From Bacteroidota bacterium (GTDB lineage: Bacteria; Bacteroidota; Ignavibacteria; Ignavibacteriales; Ignavibacteriaceae), in the NCBI GenBank assembly GCA_021824565.1, contig JAKAKL010000132.1, forward strand, positions 1-46,820: a stretch of 46,820 nt of DNA. Direction: 5' to 3'. The position numbers and the translations under genes are program-made. The notes under the pieces are model-generated. The model was not told where the DNA came from. It did no database searches and saw only the letters and a program-made list of their open reading frames with translations. This document shows, piece after piece, positions 27,251 through 36,212 of this stretch (positions are counted from its first letter, which is position 1; each line of letters begins with the position of its first letter).

Positions 27251-27646
27251 TTATAGTCTAGTTAGCAGCATCTCTAAAACTTCTTTTAACTCCGCCAGAT
27301 CTTTATTTAACGAAATCTTTTCTTTTCTTGGTTCAACAATGTTCTCAGAGAAATCAGGCAGCGACACAACTTTTTGCACGCTTACACTCTCCGCTACAGG
27401 CTCAGAAGCACCAACTATTTTTTTTGCACCTTCGATAGTATATTTTTTATCGCGAAGCAAAGTTTTTATTTTAAGAATTAGTTGAATGTCTTTATTAGTA
27501 TATATTCTATTTCCTGCACGATTCTTCTGGGGATTAAGTTCTTCAAACTCTGTTTCCCAGTATCGTAGAACATATTGCTCAACTTCAGTGATCTTGCTAA
27601 CTTCGCTGATAGAGTAATAAAGTTTTTTTATTGAAAGATCTTTCAT
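27251..27646 (-). CDS. MerR family transcriptional regulator
   Basis: A 131-residue protein with an N-terminal MerR winged helix (residues 8-75): LYYSISEVSKITEVEQYVLRYWE, then NRIYTNKDIQLILKIKTLLRDKKYTIEGAKK. The C-terminal part (from about 85) is a short coiled segment without the metal-binding cysteines of MerR/CueR. It resembles the small MerR-type regulators next to tRNA genes in FCB bacteria; the effector is not known. The stop lies four bases before the tRNA-Pro 5' end. Confidence 0.87.
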   Translation of the reverse strand: MKDLSIKKLYYSISEVSKITEVEQYVLRYWETEFEELNPQKNRAGNRIYTNKDIQLILKIKTLLRDKKYTIEGAKKIVGASEPVAESVSVQKVVSLPDFSENIVEPRKEKISLNKDLAELKEVLEMLLTRL

Positions 27647-27740
27647 TTCTTCTCAATGAAATTTGAAATAAAAATAACTAAATCATTTTTTAATAGCAAG
27701 ATTAATATATCACATAAATCTTTTCTTTAACTGCACTTGT

Positions 27741-28424
27741 TTATTGTTTATTTTCCTTCATAATAATTTCAATTAGTTCGCTGATATCATAAAGCTCATA
27801 GTCTGCATTATGAACTTTAGTATCAAAAGTATCTCCGTATTTTGCAAATGCAGTCTTCATTCCTACTTTTGAAGCTCCTAAAATATCGCGTTCTGCCCAA
27901 TCTCCGACCATAATTGCATTTTGAGGCTTAACATTTAATTTTTCTAATATCATTATAAATGGAGCCGGATCAGGTTTTCTTACACCGGTATCTTCAAAAG
28001 TTACTACCGCATCAAATATATGATGAAAATTTAGATAAGCTAACCGCAGCCACGCTTCTTTTGTTGGGGCATCGGAAACTATTCCCATTTTTATTGCCAT
28101 TTTTGAAATTTGATGCAGCGTCGGATAAACATGCGGATAAGGAATTAAAGCAGCTTCTCTTGCACGTCTATATGCAACAATACCGGCAGAAAGAATTTTG
28201 TAGTCAACTTTTTGCAGTACTCTTTGAAGAAAAACATCAAAAACTTTTTGATATTCAATTCCCTGCTCTTTATAAATATCATCTATGATTTTGTTCGCTT
28301 CATCGAATGAAATTTTCATGCCCGAATCAATCATGGCTCGAATCGCTTCTTCAATAGCAAGGCGCTTCATTTTCATAAAATCAACGAGCGTATTGTCTAA
28401 ATCAAATATAACTGCATTTATCAA
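27741..28424 (-). CDS. HAD superfamily hydrolase (phosphatase-like)
   Basis: A 227-residue HAD-like hydrolase with motif I DLDNT (Asp8 and Asp10), a helical cap domain, motif II near GIVSDAPT, motif III Lys in RKPDP, and motif IV GDWAERDILGASKVG. The cap shape and length match the L-2-haloacid/phosphatase-like subfamily I enzymes. The substrate is not predictable. It starts directly after the aroQ stop (28425), suggesting cotranscription with aroQ. Confidence 0.88.
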   Translation of the reverse strand: MINAVIFDLDNTLVDFMKMKRLAIEEAIRAMIDSGMKISFDEANKIIDDIYKEQGIEYQKVFDVFLQRVLQKVDYKILSAGIVAYRRAREAALIPYPHVYPTLHQISKMAIKMGIVSDAPTKEAWLRLAYLNFHHIFDAVVTFEDTGVRKPDPAPFIMILEKLNVKPQNAIMVGDWAERDILGASKVGMKTAFAKYGDTFDTKVHNADYELYDISELIEIIMKENKQ

Positions 28425-28862
28425 TTACTTACCTTTACGTTTTAAAATCTTATCCATTAAAAATACGGCAGATATATAACTATTTTCCTTAAATCCGCTT
28501 ATATATCCGTCGCATGAAGAGGCAGTTAGCAATATTTGCCTAAAGTTTTCTCTTTTTGCTAAATGGGAAAGGTGAACCTCTATTTTAGGCAGCCGGCAAT
28601 CTTCCAAGGCATCCTTTATTGCGACTGATGTATGTGCGTATCCTCCGGGATTTATTATAAGTCCTTCTACCTTTGTTTCGGCTTCTTGAATAATTTGTAC
28701 AATTTCACCTTCAAAGTTGGATTGGAAAAAAGAAAAGTTAACTTTTGGAAATTCTCTCTCTAATAGTGAATAAATACCTTCTAAAGTAATTTTGCCGTAC
28801 TGACTTTTGTCTCTAACACCAAGTCTATTTATGTTCGGTCCGTTAATTACCAAAATTTTCAT
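28425..28862 (-). CDS. aroQ: 3-dehydroquinate dehydratase, type II
   Basis: Third step of the shikimate pathway, 3-dehydroquinate to 3-dehydroshikimate. The 145-residue protein has the family start ILVINGPNINRLGVRDKSQYG (catalytic Arg and Tyr22), FFQSNFEGEIV, NPGGYAHTSVAI with the catalytic His, and KIEVHLSHLAKRENFR. Length is typical. It overlaps the preceding 90-residue gene by four bases, and the HAD gene begins at its stop. Confidence 0.95.
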   Translation of the reverse strand: MKILVINGPNINRLGVRDKSQYGKITLEGIYSLLEREFPKVNFSFFQSNFEGEIVQIIQEAETKVEGLIINPGGYAHTSVAIKDALEDCRLPKIEVHLSHLAKRENFRQILLTASSCDGYISGFKENSYISAVFLMDKILKRKGK

Positions 28863-29131
28863 TTCGTCTCACTCATTTCTTCTATAATTTCTCTAATCCT
28901 TGGCGTTAAATATATTTGATCAATTCCAAGTTCTTTAAGTGCCATAGATAAAATAATTACCTTTCTTTGAAGATTAGCCATCTTATTTATTACTATAACT
29001 TTGCTTTCTTTTAATAAACAATATCCACCTTTAAAGTCGCCCTTTTCAAAGCGAACTTCCGCTCCTAATTGTAAGGCGAGTCCTTTTAATTCTTGTAAAA
29101 TATCTTCAAACTCTTTCTCTTTTATTTTCAT
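28859..29131 (-). CDS. conserved-looking small protein, unknown function
   Basis: A 90-residue protein with no family I can name. It has an N-terminal helix (EFEDILQELKGLALQLG), a beta-rich centre (AEVRFEKGDFKGGYCLLKES, then KVIVINKMANLQ) and a C-terminal helical ELGIDQIYLTPRIREIIE. It overlaps aroQ by four bases (start-stop ATGA), and lies 5 bases after the membrane protein gene. The tight coupling to aroQ argues that it is a real gene. Confidence 0.7.
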   Translation of the reverse strand: MKIKEKEFEDILQELKGLALQLGAEVRFEKGDFKGGYCLLKESKVIVINKMANLQRKVIILSMALKELGIDQIYLTPRIREIIEEMSETK

Positions 29132-29136
29132 CGGGA

Positions 29137-29649
29137 CTAATCTTTTTTTAACGGTTGGAAAATTCCAAAAAACAAGATTGCAAAATATGATAATATTTCA
29201 ATTACCGGGAAACTGCTGAGAACTTTGAATCTTTTAATATACAGGCTTAAAACGTCTGAAGGATTAAAAGCGCCGGAAACAGACAACAAATATATTTTAT
29301 AGTCAATCGAAATCAGATAAGCTTCTAACGGTAAAGTAATTATGATTATTAAGCATATAATGAATAACCATCCGTTTTTCTTTAAACTAAGTTTTGATGT
29401 TAGTAAGAAAAGTCCAAAGAATAATATAAATGCGGCATAAAGCAAAGTTGTAAGAATTACGGATGAGTTTAAAATAATAAATATCGCCTGTAAATTTTGT
29501 CCGTTAACATAAGGCCTTAACGTAAAATCCACTCCTTCGAAAATTTGATACGCAAGCATAAGTCTGGTCATATATGAGCCTACCCATAGGATACCGCTTA
29601 TTGATGCAAGGAATAAAAATATTTTTGCTTTAAGATTTAGTTTTTTCAT
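29137..29649 (-). CDS. four-helix membrane protein, unknown function
   Basis: A 170-residue integral membrane protein with about four hydrophobic segments (near residues 8-30, 55-80, 92-115 and 148-165) and a basic first helix N-terminus (MKKLNLKAKIFLF). There is no recognisable domain motif. It is the first gene of the minus-strand group leading to aroQ and the HAD hydrolase, and is divergent from ppx with a 39-base spacer, which must hold both start signals. Confidence 0.65.
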   Translation of the reverse strand: MKKLNLKAKIFLFLASISGILWVGSYMTRLMLAYQIFEGVDFTLRPYVNGQNLQAIFIILNSSVILTTLLYAAFILFFGLFLLTSKLSLKKNGWLFIICLIIIITLPLEAYLISIDYKIYLLSVSGAFNPSDVLSLYIKRFKVLSSFPVIEILSYFAILFFGIFQPLKKD

Positions 29650-29688
29650 AGTTCTTTTTTTTTGTATAAATTAAAATAAAAAAAATTT

Positions 29689-30627
29689 ATGATTATTGCT
29701 TCAATTGATATCGGCACAAATACTATTCTCATGTTAATCGCAAATGTTGATGCCAGCAAAAAGATAATTTCTTCAACAATTATCGATGAATATAGAATAC
29801 CCAGAATTGGAAAGGGATTATCACCGGACAAAGAAATTGGACCGCAACAAATAGAAAACTTGTTTGTTGTTCTTGGTGAATATCATCAACTAATAAAAAA
29901 ATATAACTGCGATAAAGTGATTGCTGTAGCAACAAACGCATTTAGAATCTCTTCAAACGGAAGAAAACTTGCATGCGAAATTCGAAACAAATTTGGGTTC
30001 GATGTTGAAATAATTTCAGGCGATGATGAAGCAAAATTCTCATATCTTGGCGCCGCGAATAACAAGTTCAAAGGTGCTAATAACCTCGTTATAGATATCG
30101 GCGGAGGAAGCACCGAAATTATTATTGGCAACGACGAAAATATTTTGTTTAAGAAAAGTTTTCTAATCGGAGTTGTAAGTGGAAAAGAAAAATATTTAAA
30201 TGCTAACCCGCTCCTTCCTGCTCAGATTAATAAGTTAAAGGAAGAGCTTATAAAACTTTTCAATGGTGTCTATTTAGAAAAATTTAAAATTGATAAAACT
30301 TTCGCTATTGCTGGAACCCCGACTACATTAGCATGTTTGAAACTTAATTTAGATCATTATGAAGAATCTATAATTGAAGGTAGTGACTTAACAAAGGATG
30401 AAGTCAATGATTTCATTTCTGAGCTTTCCATTTTGTCGCCATCAGAGATATTAGGCAAGTATAAAGCAGTTGTGCAAGGACGTGAAGATGTTTTGCTTTG
30501 CGGAACTATCATTTTACATACGATCATGGAAATATTAAACCTTGATTCAGTCACAGTTAGCACCAAAGGAATAAGGTATGGCGCTATAGTTAATTTTCTT
30601 TTGGAAAATAATTTTAGAAAAGAATAG
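29689..30627 (+). CDS. ppx: Ppx/GppA family phosphatase (exopolyphosphatase-like)
   Basis: A sugar kinase/Hsp70-fold phosphatase that degrades polyphosphate or pppGpp. The 312-residue protein has IASIDIGTNTILMLIA (phosphate 1), VATNAFRISSNG, ISGDDEAKFSYLGA and VIDIGGGSTEIIIG (phosphate 2). The length fits a single-domain form without the C-terminal HD-like part of long Ppx enzymes, so the substrate preference is open. It is the only plus-strand gene inside a long minus-strand block and overlaps the YIP1-like gene end to end by 14 bases. Confidence 0.92.
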   Translation: MIIASIDIGTNTILMLIANVDASKKIISSTIIDEYRIPRIGKGLSPDKEIGPQQIENLFVVLGEYHQLIKKYNCDKVIAVATNAFRISSNGRKLACEIRNKFGFDVEIISGDDEAKFSYLGAANNKFKGANNLVIDIGGGSTEIIIGNDENILFKKSFLIGVVSGKEKYLNANPLLPAQINKLKEELIKLFNGVYLEKFKIDKTFAIAGTPTTLACLKLNLDHYEESIIEGSDLTKDEVNDFISELSILSPSEILGKYKAVVQGREDVLLCGTIILHTIMEILNLDSVTVSTKGIRYGAIVNFLLENNFRKE

Positions 30628-31321
30628 AGGAGCTTACAAATAAGCCGTATGCTAAAAGCGAATTAAAAAACAGCCCGGCAATGATTGAATAAATAGTGCT
30701 TTTTGTTTGCGTATATATTCCTATTATACTTAAGAAAACTCCCCATAGAACCAGCAGCGCTTCAAAGCCGGTTAATGTGTATGCTAAAAATTCTTTTAAG
30801 CTGAAAGGCGAAGGATTATTTGAAAAGAGATCGGCACCAAAAACTATCAACTCAATTAAGTACAATATTACTAGGCCAAAGACATGCGGTGCCATTGAAT
30901 ATACCAGTACGGCTGCGTTGTCTTTAATTCTTGTTTCATATTTAAATAATCGATGAACAACACGAAACAGAATTGAGATTATGATTATCAAAATTATTAT
31001 CCAAGAAAGAATAACGAAATAGTCAAACAAAATTTTTCCAAAGAAAGGCTCTGTTTTATGCGTAACAAGCGAAATGAACATGGAATCAATGAGTAGTTTC
31101 CCCGCAGTCAATAATATAAGGAAAGTAAGAAAGTTTTTATGTTCTGAAAAAATAATTTTCTTAAAAGCTTCCTGCGGGTTTTCAATTAGCAGCCCAAGTA
31201 TATTCCATAAATCAATATTAAATATTCTTTCCCGCATATACGATTTACAGTTGCTGCAAATTAATCCGTAGAAAGGATTTTGTGTATTGCAGTTTTTGCA
31301 TAAGATAAAATTCTTCATCAA
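30614..31321 (-). CDS. zinc ribbon-YIP1-like membrane protein
   Basis: A 235-residue protein with an N-terminal zinc ribbon (CKNCNTQNPFYGLICSNCKS, residues 8-27), then a linker containing NPQEAFKKII (the family's entry to the YIP1 domain) and about five membrane segments between residues 65 and 230. YIP1-like proteins are thought to be membrane-associated organisers; the bacterial function is unknown. It lies downstream of parA-parB and the DUF5683 gene, overlapping the latter by four bases. Confidence 0.8.
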   Translation of the reverse strand: MMKNFILCKNCNTQNPFYGLICSNCKSYMRERIFNIDLWNILGLLIENPQEAFKKIIFSEHKNFLTFLILLTAGKLLIDSMFISLVTHKTEPFFGKILFDYFVILSWIIILIIIISILFRVVHRLFKYETRIKDNAAVLVYSMAPHVFGLVILYLIELIVFGADLFSNNPSPFSLKEFLAYTLTGFEALLVLWGVFLSIIGIYTQTKSTIYSIIAGLFFNSLLAYGLFVSSSILF

Positions 31322-31824
31322 AATTTCATCCTTAAATTTAACATCGGCTGACCTGTGTAATTATTTTCTTTCACCGAAAAATCAAACAACTCTGCATCTA
31401 CGTATGCGTCTACTAAATTTAATATATAAGTTAAACCCAAATAAATCGAAAACAGATCTCGCTGGTCATGGTAAAAATCTCTATAAGTTTTATAATTGGT
31501 ATTATCGCTGTATTGCGAATAAAGATTTTTATATAGATTATAATTCTTGTTGTTCCAATCCCAATTATAAATAAACCAGGCAGAAAGTCCCCATATAATT
31601 GGGATCTTCAAATAAGATTCGTTGTAGAACTGTCCCCATCCGGGAATGATTGCGCTTCTCAAAACTGCGCCCCAAGGTGATTTAGTCATTATAAAAACCG
31701 AATCAAGCGAATTATTTTTTTTTGTAGAAACAGGATTTTCCTGCGCTAAAAAAGGCGCTGATATAAAAAGCGAAATAATAAAAATTTTAATTATATGATT
31801 TGTCAATGATTTCAAAGAGTTCAA
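31318..31824 (-). CDS. DUF5683 domain-containing protein
   Basis: A 168-residue protein with an N-terminal signal-like segment ([18 protein letters not shown]) and a DUF5683 region with AIIPGWGQFYN (about residues 58-68), a membrane helix around 70-90, and LTYILNLVDAYVDAELFDF near residues 130-150. DUF5683 is typical of FCB bacteria; its role is unknown. The start is uncertain, because ATG 31824 lies 38 bases inside parB, and a TTG seven codons later would leave a better signal peptide. Confidence 0.83.
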   Translation of the reverse strand: MNSLKSLTNHIIKIFIISLFISAPFLAQENPVSTKKNNSLDSVFIMTKSPWGAVLRSAIIPGWGQFYNESYLKIPIIWGLSAWFIYNWDWNNKNYNLYKNLYSQYSDNTNYKTYRDFYHDQRDLFSIYLGLTYILNLVDAYVDAELFDFSVKENNYTGQPMLNLRMKF

Positions 31825-32731
31825 ATAATCTTTCTAATTCATCGTGCGAATAATATTCAATGTTTATTTCACCGGATCCGTCGCTTCTCTGCTTGCACGA
31901 AACTTTTGTACCGAAAATTTTTCTAAGCTTGTCTTCAATATCGCTTTGGTTTGCCGCTGATATACTTGACTTCGAAGAAAATGAAATTATTTTTTTGCTG
32001 GTACCACTCGGAGCTTTTAAAAGTTTCTTTACAAGCTGCTCAACTTTTCTTACCGACAAACCATCTTGCTTTATTTTATGCAGAGCTTCTAATTGAAGTT
32101 CTTCACTCGGCAAATTAATTAACGCCCTGGCATGTCCGGAAGAAATTTCCTCCTTAATAATGCTGTCCTGAATTTCCTTCGGCAGTTTTAACAAACGAAT
32201 TGTATTTGCTACTGTAGTTCTGTCTTTGCCGACTTTCTCTGCAATCTGCTCCTGGGTCAAACGGCAGTCATCTATTAAACGCTTGTATGCAAATCCAATT
32301 TCTATCGGATTTAATTTTTCTCTCTGAATGTTTTCAATCAATGCCATCGCCAGCATTGCTTCCTGAGTTTCAACCTTAATTACGTATGCCGGGATTTCTT
32401 TGAACCCTATATCTCTGCAAGCCTTAAGTCTTCGCTCGCCTGATATTAATTCATACCGGTTATCAAATCTTCTAACAGTTATCGGCTGTATTAAACCGTT
32501 TGAAAGAATTGACTTTTTTAATTCATCAAGCGCTTCCGGTTCAAAATTAATTCTCGGCTGATACGGGTTGGGAGAAATTATGTCTAATGGAATCTTAACC
32601 AATACGTCGTATTCTTTACCGTCATCTTTTTTTATATCTCTGTATTTTGAAACCGGGTTATTTTCATCAAAGACTCTCTGGTTTATTAGAGCGTCTAATC
32701 CTCTTCCTAAACTTGATTTCACTTTACTCAT
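31787..32731 (-). CDS. parB: chromosome partitioning protein ParB
   Basis: A parS-binding CTPase that spreads on DNA and works with ParA in origin segregation. The 314-residue protein starts [11 protein letters not shown], then the ParB/Srx domain ([43 protein letters not shown]) with the CTP/arginine motif GERR, an HTH ([24 protein letters not shown]), and a C-terminal dimer domain. It starts eight bases inside the end of parA. No canonical parS palindrome was seen nearby, so the sites probably lie elsewhere. Confidence 0.96.
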   Translation of the reverse strand: MSKVKSSLGRGLDALINQRVFDENNPVSKYRDIKKDDGKEYDVLVKIPLDIISPNPYQPRINFEPEALDELKKSILSNGLIQPITVRRFDNRYELISGERRLKACRDIGFKEIPAYVIKVETQEAMLAMALIENIQREKLNPIEIGFAYKRLIDDCRLTQEQIAEKVGKDRTTVANTIRLLKLPKEIQDSIIKEEISSGHARALINLPSEELQLEALHKIKQDGLSVRKVEQLVKKLLKAPSGTSKKIISFSSKSSISAANQSDIEDKLRKIFGTKVSCKQRSDGSGEINIEYYSHDELERLFELFEIIDKSYN

Positions 32732-33509
32732 CTCTGCTTAAATTTATTTTAGATGAATTACGTTCCAATAATTCCGAAGCTAATGAAATATAATTCTTGG
32801 AACCTGAAGAAACTGCGTCATACAATATTACAGGTTTACCGTAGCTCGGCGCTTCCGATATCCTTACGTTTCTATGAATCACAGTCTTAAAAACTTTGTC
32901 GCCAAAATATTTTCTTACTTCCTCCGCAACTTGTTGGGAGAGACGGAGCCTCACGTCATACATCGTCAGCAGAACTCCTTCAATTGCCAGATCTTTATTG
33001 AAATGCTGCTTCACTATATTTATAGTATTCAACAATTGTCCCAATCCCTCTAATGCAAAATATTCACATTGCACGGGAATTAATACCGAATCTGAAGCGG
33101 ACAATGAATTTAACGTTAATAGCCCGAGAGAAGGCGGACAATCAATTAAAATATAATCGTAACTGTCTTTTATTTCAGCCATTGCCTGCCCCATCAGTTT
33201 CTCGCGGTTCGGCATATCTACCATTTCAATTTCCGCTCCCACCAAATTTATGTTGGCAGGAAGTATGTCTAGATAAGGCATGTAAGTATTTATGATTACA
33301 TCTTTAGCCTTTTCCTGTCCTATCAAAACTTCATAAATAGAAGGAGTATGATTGGTAACGCTTAATCCCGAAGATGAATTTGACTGAGGATCAATGTCAA
33401 TAAGCAGCGTTTTTTTCTCCGCCGCTGCCAGCGATGACGATAAATTTATTGAGGTTGTAGTTTTACCTACTCCTCCCTTCTGATTTGCTACTGAAATGAT
33501 TTTTCCCAT
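32724..33509 (-). CDS. parA: chromosome partitioning ATPase ParA (Soj)
   Basis: A deviant Walker ATPase that drives ParB-DNA segregation over the nucleoid. The 261-residue protein starts with [20 protein letters not shown]; the P-loop KGGVGKTT is at residues 10-17, with signature Lys11. [14 protein letters not shown] and [15 protein letters not shown] follow. Length fits a chromosomal Soj-type ParA without an N-terminal HTH. The 93 bases upstream are AT-rich and probably hold the promoter of the parA-parB-DUF5683-YIP1 run. Confidence 0.96.
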   Translation of the reverse strand: MGKIISVANQKGGVGKTTTSINLSSSLAAAEKKTLLIDIDPQSNSSSGLSVTNHTPSIYEVLIGQEKAKDVIINTYMPYLDILPANINLVGAEIEMVDMPNREKLMGQAMAEIKDSYDYILIDCPPSLGLLTLNSLSASDSVLIPVQCEYFALEGLGQLLNTINIVKQHFNKDLAIEGVLLTMYDVRLRLSQQVAEEVRKYFGDKVFKTVIHRNVRISEAPSYGKPVILYDAVSSGSKNYISLASELLERNSSKINLSRDE

Positions 33510-33602
33510 TAAATCCTGAAATTAAAATTTAAAATTGTAACTCTTTTAAAATACGCTTTAAAATATTTTGATAAAAATAAGTATTTCATATTTGAAGTGA
33601 TT

Positions 33603-34280
33603 TTAAATTACTATCTCTTCTCCGAAATTCATTATGCGGCAGTTTATTCCTTTGGCTTCTAATTTATTTTTAAATTCAGCAGGATCAACCACGATAACCG
33701 GAAAAGTATTGTAATGTATCGGCACCGCTGTTTTAGGCTTTACAAATTCTGCTGCTCTCACTGCGTCGTCAATTCCCATTGTAAAATTGTCGCCGATTGG
33801 AAGAAGCATAAAATCTACTTGGTTTGTTTCTCCAATTAATTTCATGTCGTAAAATAACGCCGTATCGCCCGTATGATAAATTTTTTTATTGCCGATAGAA
33901 ATAATAACTCCCGCAGGTTCGCCGCCGTATTGTCCGTCCGGCGTCATCGAACCATGATGCGCAATTGTAAACTTCACTCTGCCAAAATCAAAATTATAAC
34001 CGCCGCCGATATGCATATTGTGCGCCTTAAATCCCTTCGACTGACAATAGATTGCAAGCTCATTAACACAAATAAAAGTAGAGCCGCATCTTTGTGCGAT
34101 CTTAAATCCGTCACCAATATGATCTCCGTGGGCATGGGTCAAAATAATATAATCTGCATTTACACTTTCTGATTTTACCGGCGACGTCGGGTTGCCGTCA
34201 AGAAACGGATCAATTAAAATTACGTTGCCGTTGTCTGCCGTAATTTGAAAAGCTGAGTGTGAGAAGTATTTGAGTTTCAT
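33603..34280 (-). CDS. UPF0173 family MBL-fold metal-dependent hydrolase
   Basis: A 225-residue MBL-fold protein with the motif Thr48-His49-Ala-His51-Gly-Asp53-His54 (LTHAHGDH), AHHG, HTGDTALFYD and AVPIHYNTFP. The start MKLKYFSHSAFQI and the overall length match the UPF0173/YtkL-like group, whose substrate is not established. It follows the CHAD gene by eight bases and ends 93 bases before parA, so it is probably the last gene of the folP-cdaA-GT2-CHAD-MBL run. Confidence 0.9.
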   Translation of the reverse strand: MKLKYFSHSAFQITADNGNVILIDPFLDGNPTSPVKSESVNADYIILTHAHGDHIGDGFKIAQRCGSTFICVNELAIYCQSKGFKAHNMHIGGGYNFDFGRVKFTIAHHGSMTPDGQYGGEPAGVIISIGNKKIYHTGDTALFYDMKLIGETNQVDFMLLPIGDNFTMGIDDAVRAAEFVKPKTAVPIHYNTFPVIVVDPAEFKNKLEAKGINCRIMNFGEEIVI

Positions 34281-34288
34281 ATGTTCTC

Positions 34289-34747
34289 CTAATCGTAAAT
34301 TAATTTTTTGAATTCTTTTAAGCTTTTGCTGTGAAGAAATTCCATTAAGCTTAATTTTAGATTGTCGTACAGTTCTGTTCTTCTTAATTCTATTTTTTCT
34401 TTTAGCTCATTGTATTTGTTAACGCCTTCAGGCTTAATGTATTCGTTTATATTTATTAAAAGCACATCAAGGTCTCTTAAGCCGCCGGTTATATCCTGAA
34501 GATGCTCAACCACAATATAAAATGGAAGTATTTTCTTTTTCTCATAGCATGAAAAAAATACTTCAAGGTTGTAGCGGAAACGGCGCAACGCAATTCTAAC
34601 TTGATGCAAATTTTCCGCCGAATCATCCGCGAAATATTTTTTTATAGTTACATTTACATTATTTAACCTTTTCCTCAATATCAACTTTGACGCGCCAAGC
34701 AAAGGCGTCTTTTCGTCCAATCCTTTTATTTTCCATTTCTTTGCCAT
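34289..34747 (-). CDS. short CHAD domain-containing protein
   Basis: A 152-residue, basic, all-helical protein with the conserved histidine of the CHAD domain in ENLHQVRIALRRFRYNLEVF (residues about 45-65) and GGLRDLDVLL near residue 90. CHAD domains bind polyphosphate and are often fused to CYTH (triphosphate tunnel) domains; here the domain is short and alone. It sits between the UPF0173 gene and the glycosyltransferase gene, two bases from the latter. A role in polyphosphate granules is plausible, though only from the family. Confidence 0.85.
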   Translation of the reverse strand: MAKKWKIKGLDEKTPLLGASKLILRKRLNNVNVTIKKYFADDSAENLHQVRIALRRFRYNLEVFFSCYEKKKILPFYIVVEHLQDITGGLRDLDVLLININEYIKPEGVNKYNELKEKIELRRTELYDNLKLSLMEFLHSKSLKEFKKLIYD

Positions 34748-34748
34748 G

Positions 34749-35417
34749 TCATTTCAAGATCACTCTTATAAATCCTTTGATCGCCTGAAGAGATTTCATC
34801 TTACTCTTCTCATTGTTGTATATAGTTGGAATATATACGAACGAAATTCTTAGATTCTTTCTCGCGGCGTTAACTAAGATTTCACTTTCAGCTTCAAAAC
34901 CGGTAAAAGTAGGAAGTATTGAATTAAGTACCTGTGTTCTGTAAGCTCTGAAGCCGCATTGACTGTCAATTATTTTTTGTTTTGTCTTTACACTGAGAAG
35001 CAGCGATGTTAATTTATTGCTCATTATTCTGTGGATCGGCATCCGGTTCAGCGAGTTCAGCCTATTCCCGATAACTATGTCGCTCTTCGCAAGCTCTTCC
35101 AGCAAGCTTGGAATATACTCGGGCTTATGTTGATAATCAGCATCTAACGTTACGGTATAATCAAAATCTTCTTTGATGCTTTCTTCAAAGCCCTTATTTA
35201 ATGCAAAGCCTTTGCCTTTATTTTCCGCGTACGAAATTATTGTAATATTTTCATTCCCTTTTATTTTTGAACATGAATCATCACTAGAGCCGTCATTAAC
35301 AGCAATAACTTTATCGACAAAAGGCAAAGTAGCGTTAATAATTCCTGGAAGGTTTTCGCTTTCATTATAAAAAGGAATGACGGCGCAAACTTTATTTTTC
35401 TTTGAAATACTGCTCAA
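34749..35417 (-). CDS. family 2 glycosyltransferase (DPM1-like)
   Basis: A 222-residue GT-A fold enzyme with VIPFYNESENLPGII, the nucleotide-binding AVNDGSSDDS, the DxD-like TLDADYQHKPE, and CGFRAYRTQVL. It has no membrane helices. This matches the dolichyl/polyprenyl-phosphate mannose synthase-like GT2 group, though the sugar donor cannot be told. It starts 26 bases inside cdaA, so translation is probably coupled. Confidence 0.87.
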   Translation of the reverse strand: MSSISKKNKVCAVIPFYNESENLPGIINATLPFVDKVIAVNDGSSDDSCSKIKGNENITIISYAENKGKGFALNKGFEESIKEDFDYTVTLDADYQHKPEYIPSLLEELAKSDIVIGNRLNSLNRMPIHRIMSNKLTSLLLSVKTKQKIIDSQCGFRAYRTQVLNSILPTFTGFEAESEILVNAARKNLRISFVYIPTIYNNEKSKMKSLQAIKGFIRVILK

Positions 35418-36210
35418 ATATTCTTCTCCATCCTCTTGATGTAGGAGTCTTAAAAGCTTTAGTTAATTTGTTCTTCAATGTTTCCTTCGACAGTCCTTTG
35501 TAAAGCTGACCGTCTTCCGCAATTGAAATGCTGCCGGTTTCTTCAGAAACAATTACGCTAATTACATCTGCTTGTTCTGAAATTCCTAAGCCCGCTCTGT
35601 GCCGCATTCCAAGCCCTTGCCCGTTTACCTGTGTAGTAGTAGATAACGGCAAAGTGCATCTTGACGCTTCGATTATATTATTATTTATTATTACTGCGCC
35701 GTCGTGCATCGGCGAGCGCGGAAAGAAAATAGTCTCAAGCAATGACGCACTTAATCTTGCGTTCATTATTTCTCCGGTTTCTGTGTACCCGCGTATGCCG
35801 GTAGATTTAACCACAACCATCAACGCGCCATGCTGCTTCTGCGAAAGCTCAAACGCCGCTTCCGTTATTATCTCAGCAGACTGCAATGATTCTGTTTTAA
35901 TAAATAATTTAAATATTGGATTTCTCGCAACAACTACAAGCAGTCTCCTTATTTCAGGCTGGAACAAAATTACAAAAGCGATTACCCAGATATCAGTCAC
36001 TAACCGGAGCAGCCAGTTAAGGACCTTTAGATTCATCGCTTGCGCCACAAACGATAAAAATAAAATTATCATCAGCCCCACAAATATTTGCGCCGCAATG
36101 GTTTTCTTTAGATAAGTGTATAACTTATAAATTATAAATGTCACCAAAAAAATATCAATTAGATCGGCGAAGGTTACTGTTAAGAATCCTATTTTAAATA
36201 AATCAAACAT
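35392..36210 (-). CDS. cdaA: diadenylate cyclase CdaA
   Basis: Makes cyclic di-AMP from two ATP; a membrane-bound DAC. Three membrane helices fill residues 10-90, followed by the DAC (DisA_N) domain with the active-site motifs Asp170-Gly-Ala172 (MHDGAVII) and Arg203-His-Arg205 (GMRHRAGLG). The 272-residue length is typical. It directly follows folP with a two-base gap, an arrangement repeated in FCB bacteria. Cyclic di-AMP governs osmolyte and cell-wall balance; the effectors here are not in the window. Confidence 0.96.
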   Translation of the reverse strand: MFDLFKIGFLTVTFADLIDIFLVTFIIYKLYTYLKKTIAAQIFVGLMIILFLSFVAQAMNLKVLNWLLRLVTDIWVIAFVILFQPEIRRLLVVVARNPIFKLFIKTESLQSAEIITEAAFELSQKQHGALMVVVKSTGIRGYTETGEIMNARLSASLLETIFFPRSPMHDGAVIINNNIIEASRCTLPLSTTTQVNGQGLGMRHRAGLGISEQADVISVIVSEETGSISIAEDGQLYKGLSKETLKNKLTKAFKTPTSRGWRRIFEQYFKEK

Positions 36211-36212
36211 TA

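Noticed and set aside
27052-27256. Short ORFs on both strands across the tRNA-Pro (for example MAQPGSVPEWGSGGRGFKSH and RWDLNPRPPEPHSGTLPGC)
   Set aside because: These peptides come from translating a tRNA gene; the same false proteins occur in many genomes.
33510-33602. parS site next to parA
   Set aside because: No palindrome resembling TGTTTCACGTGAAACA is present in the parA upstream region.
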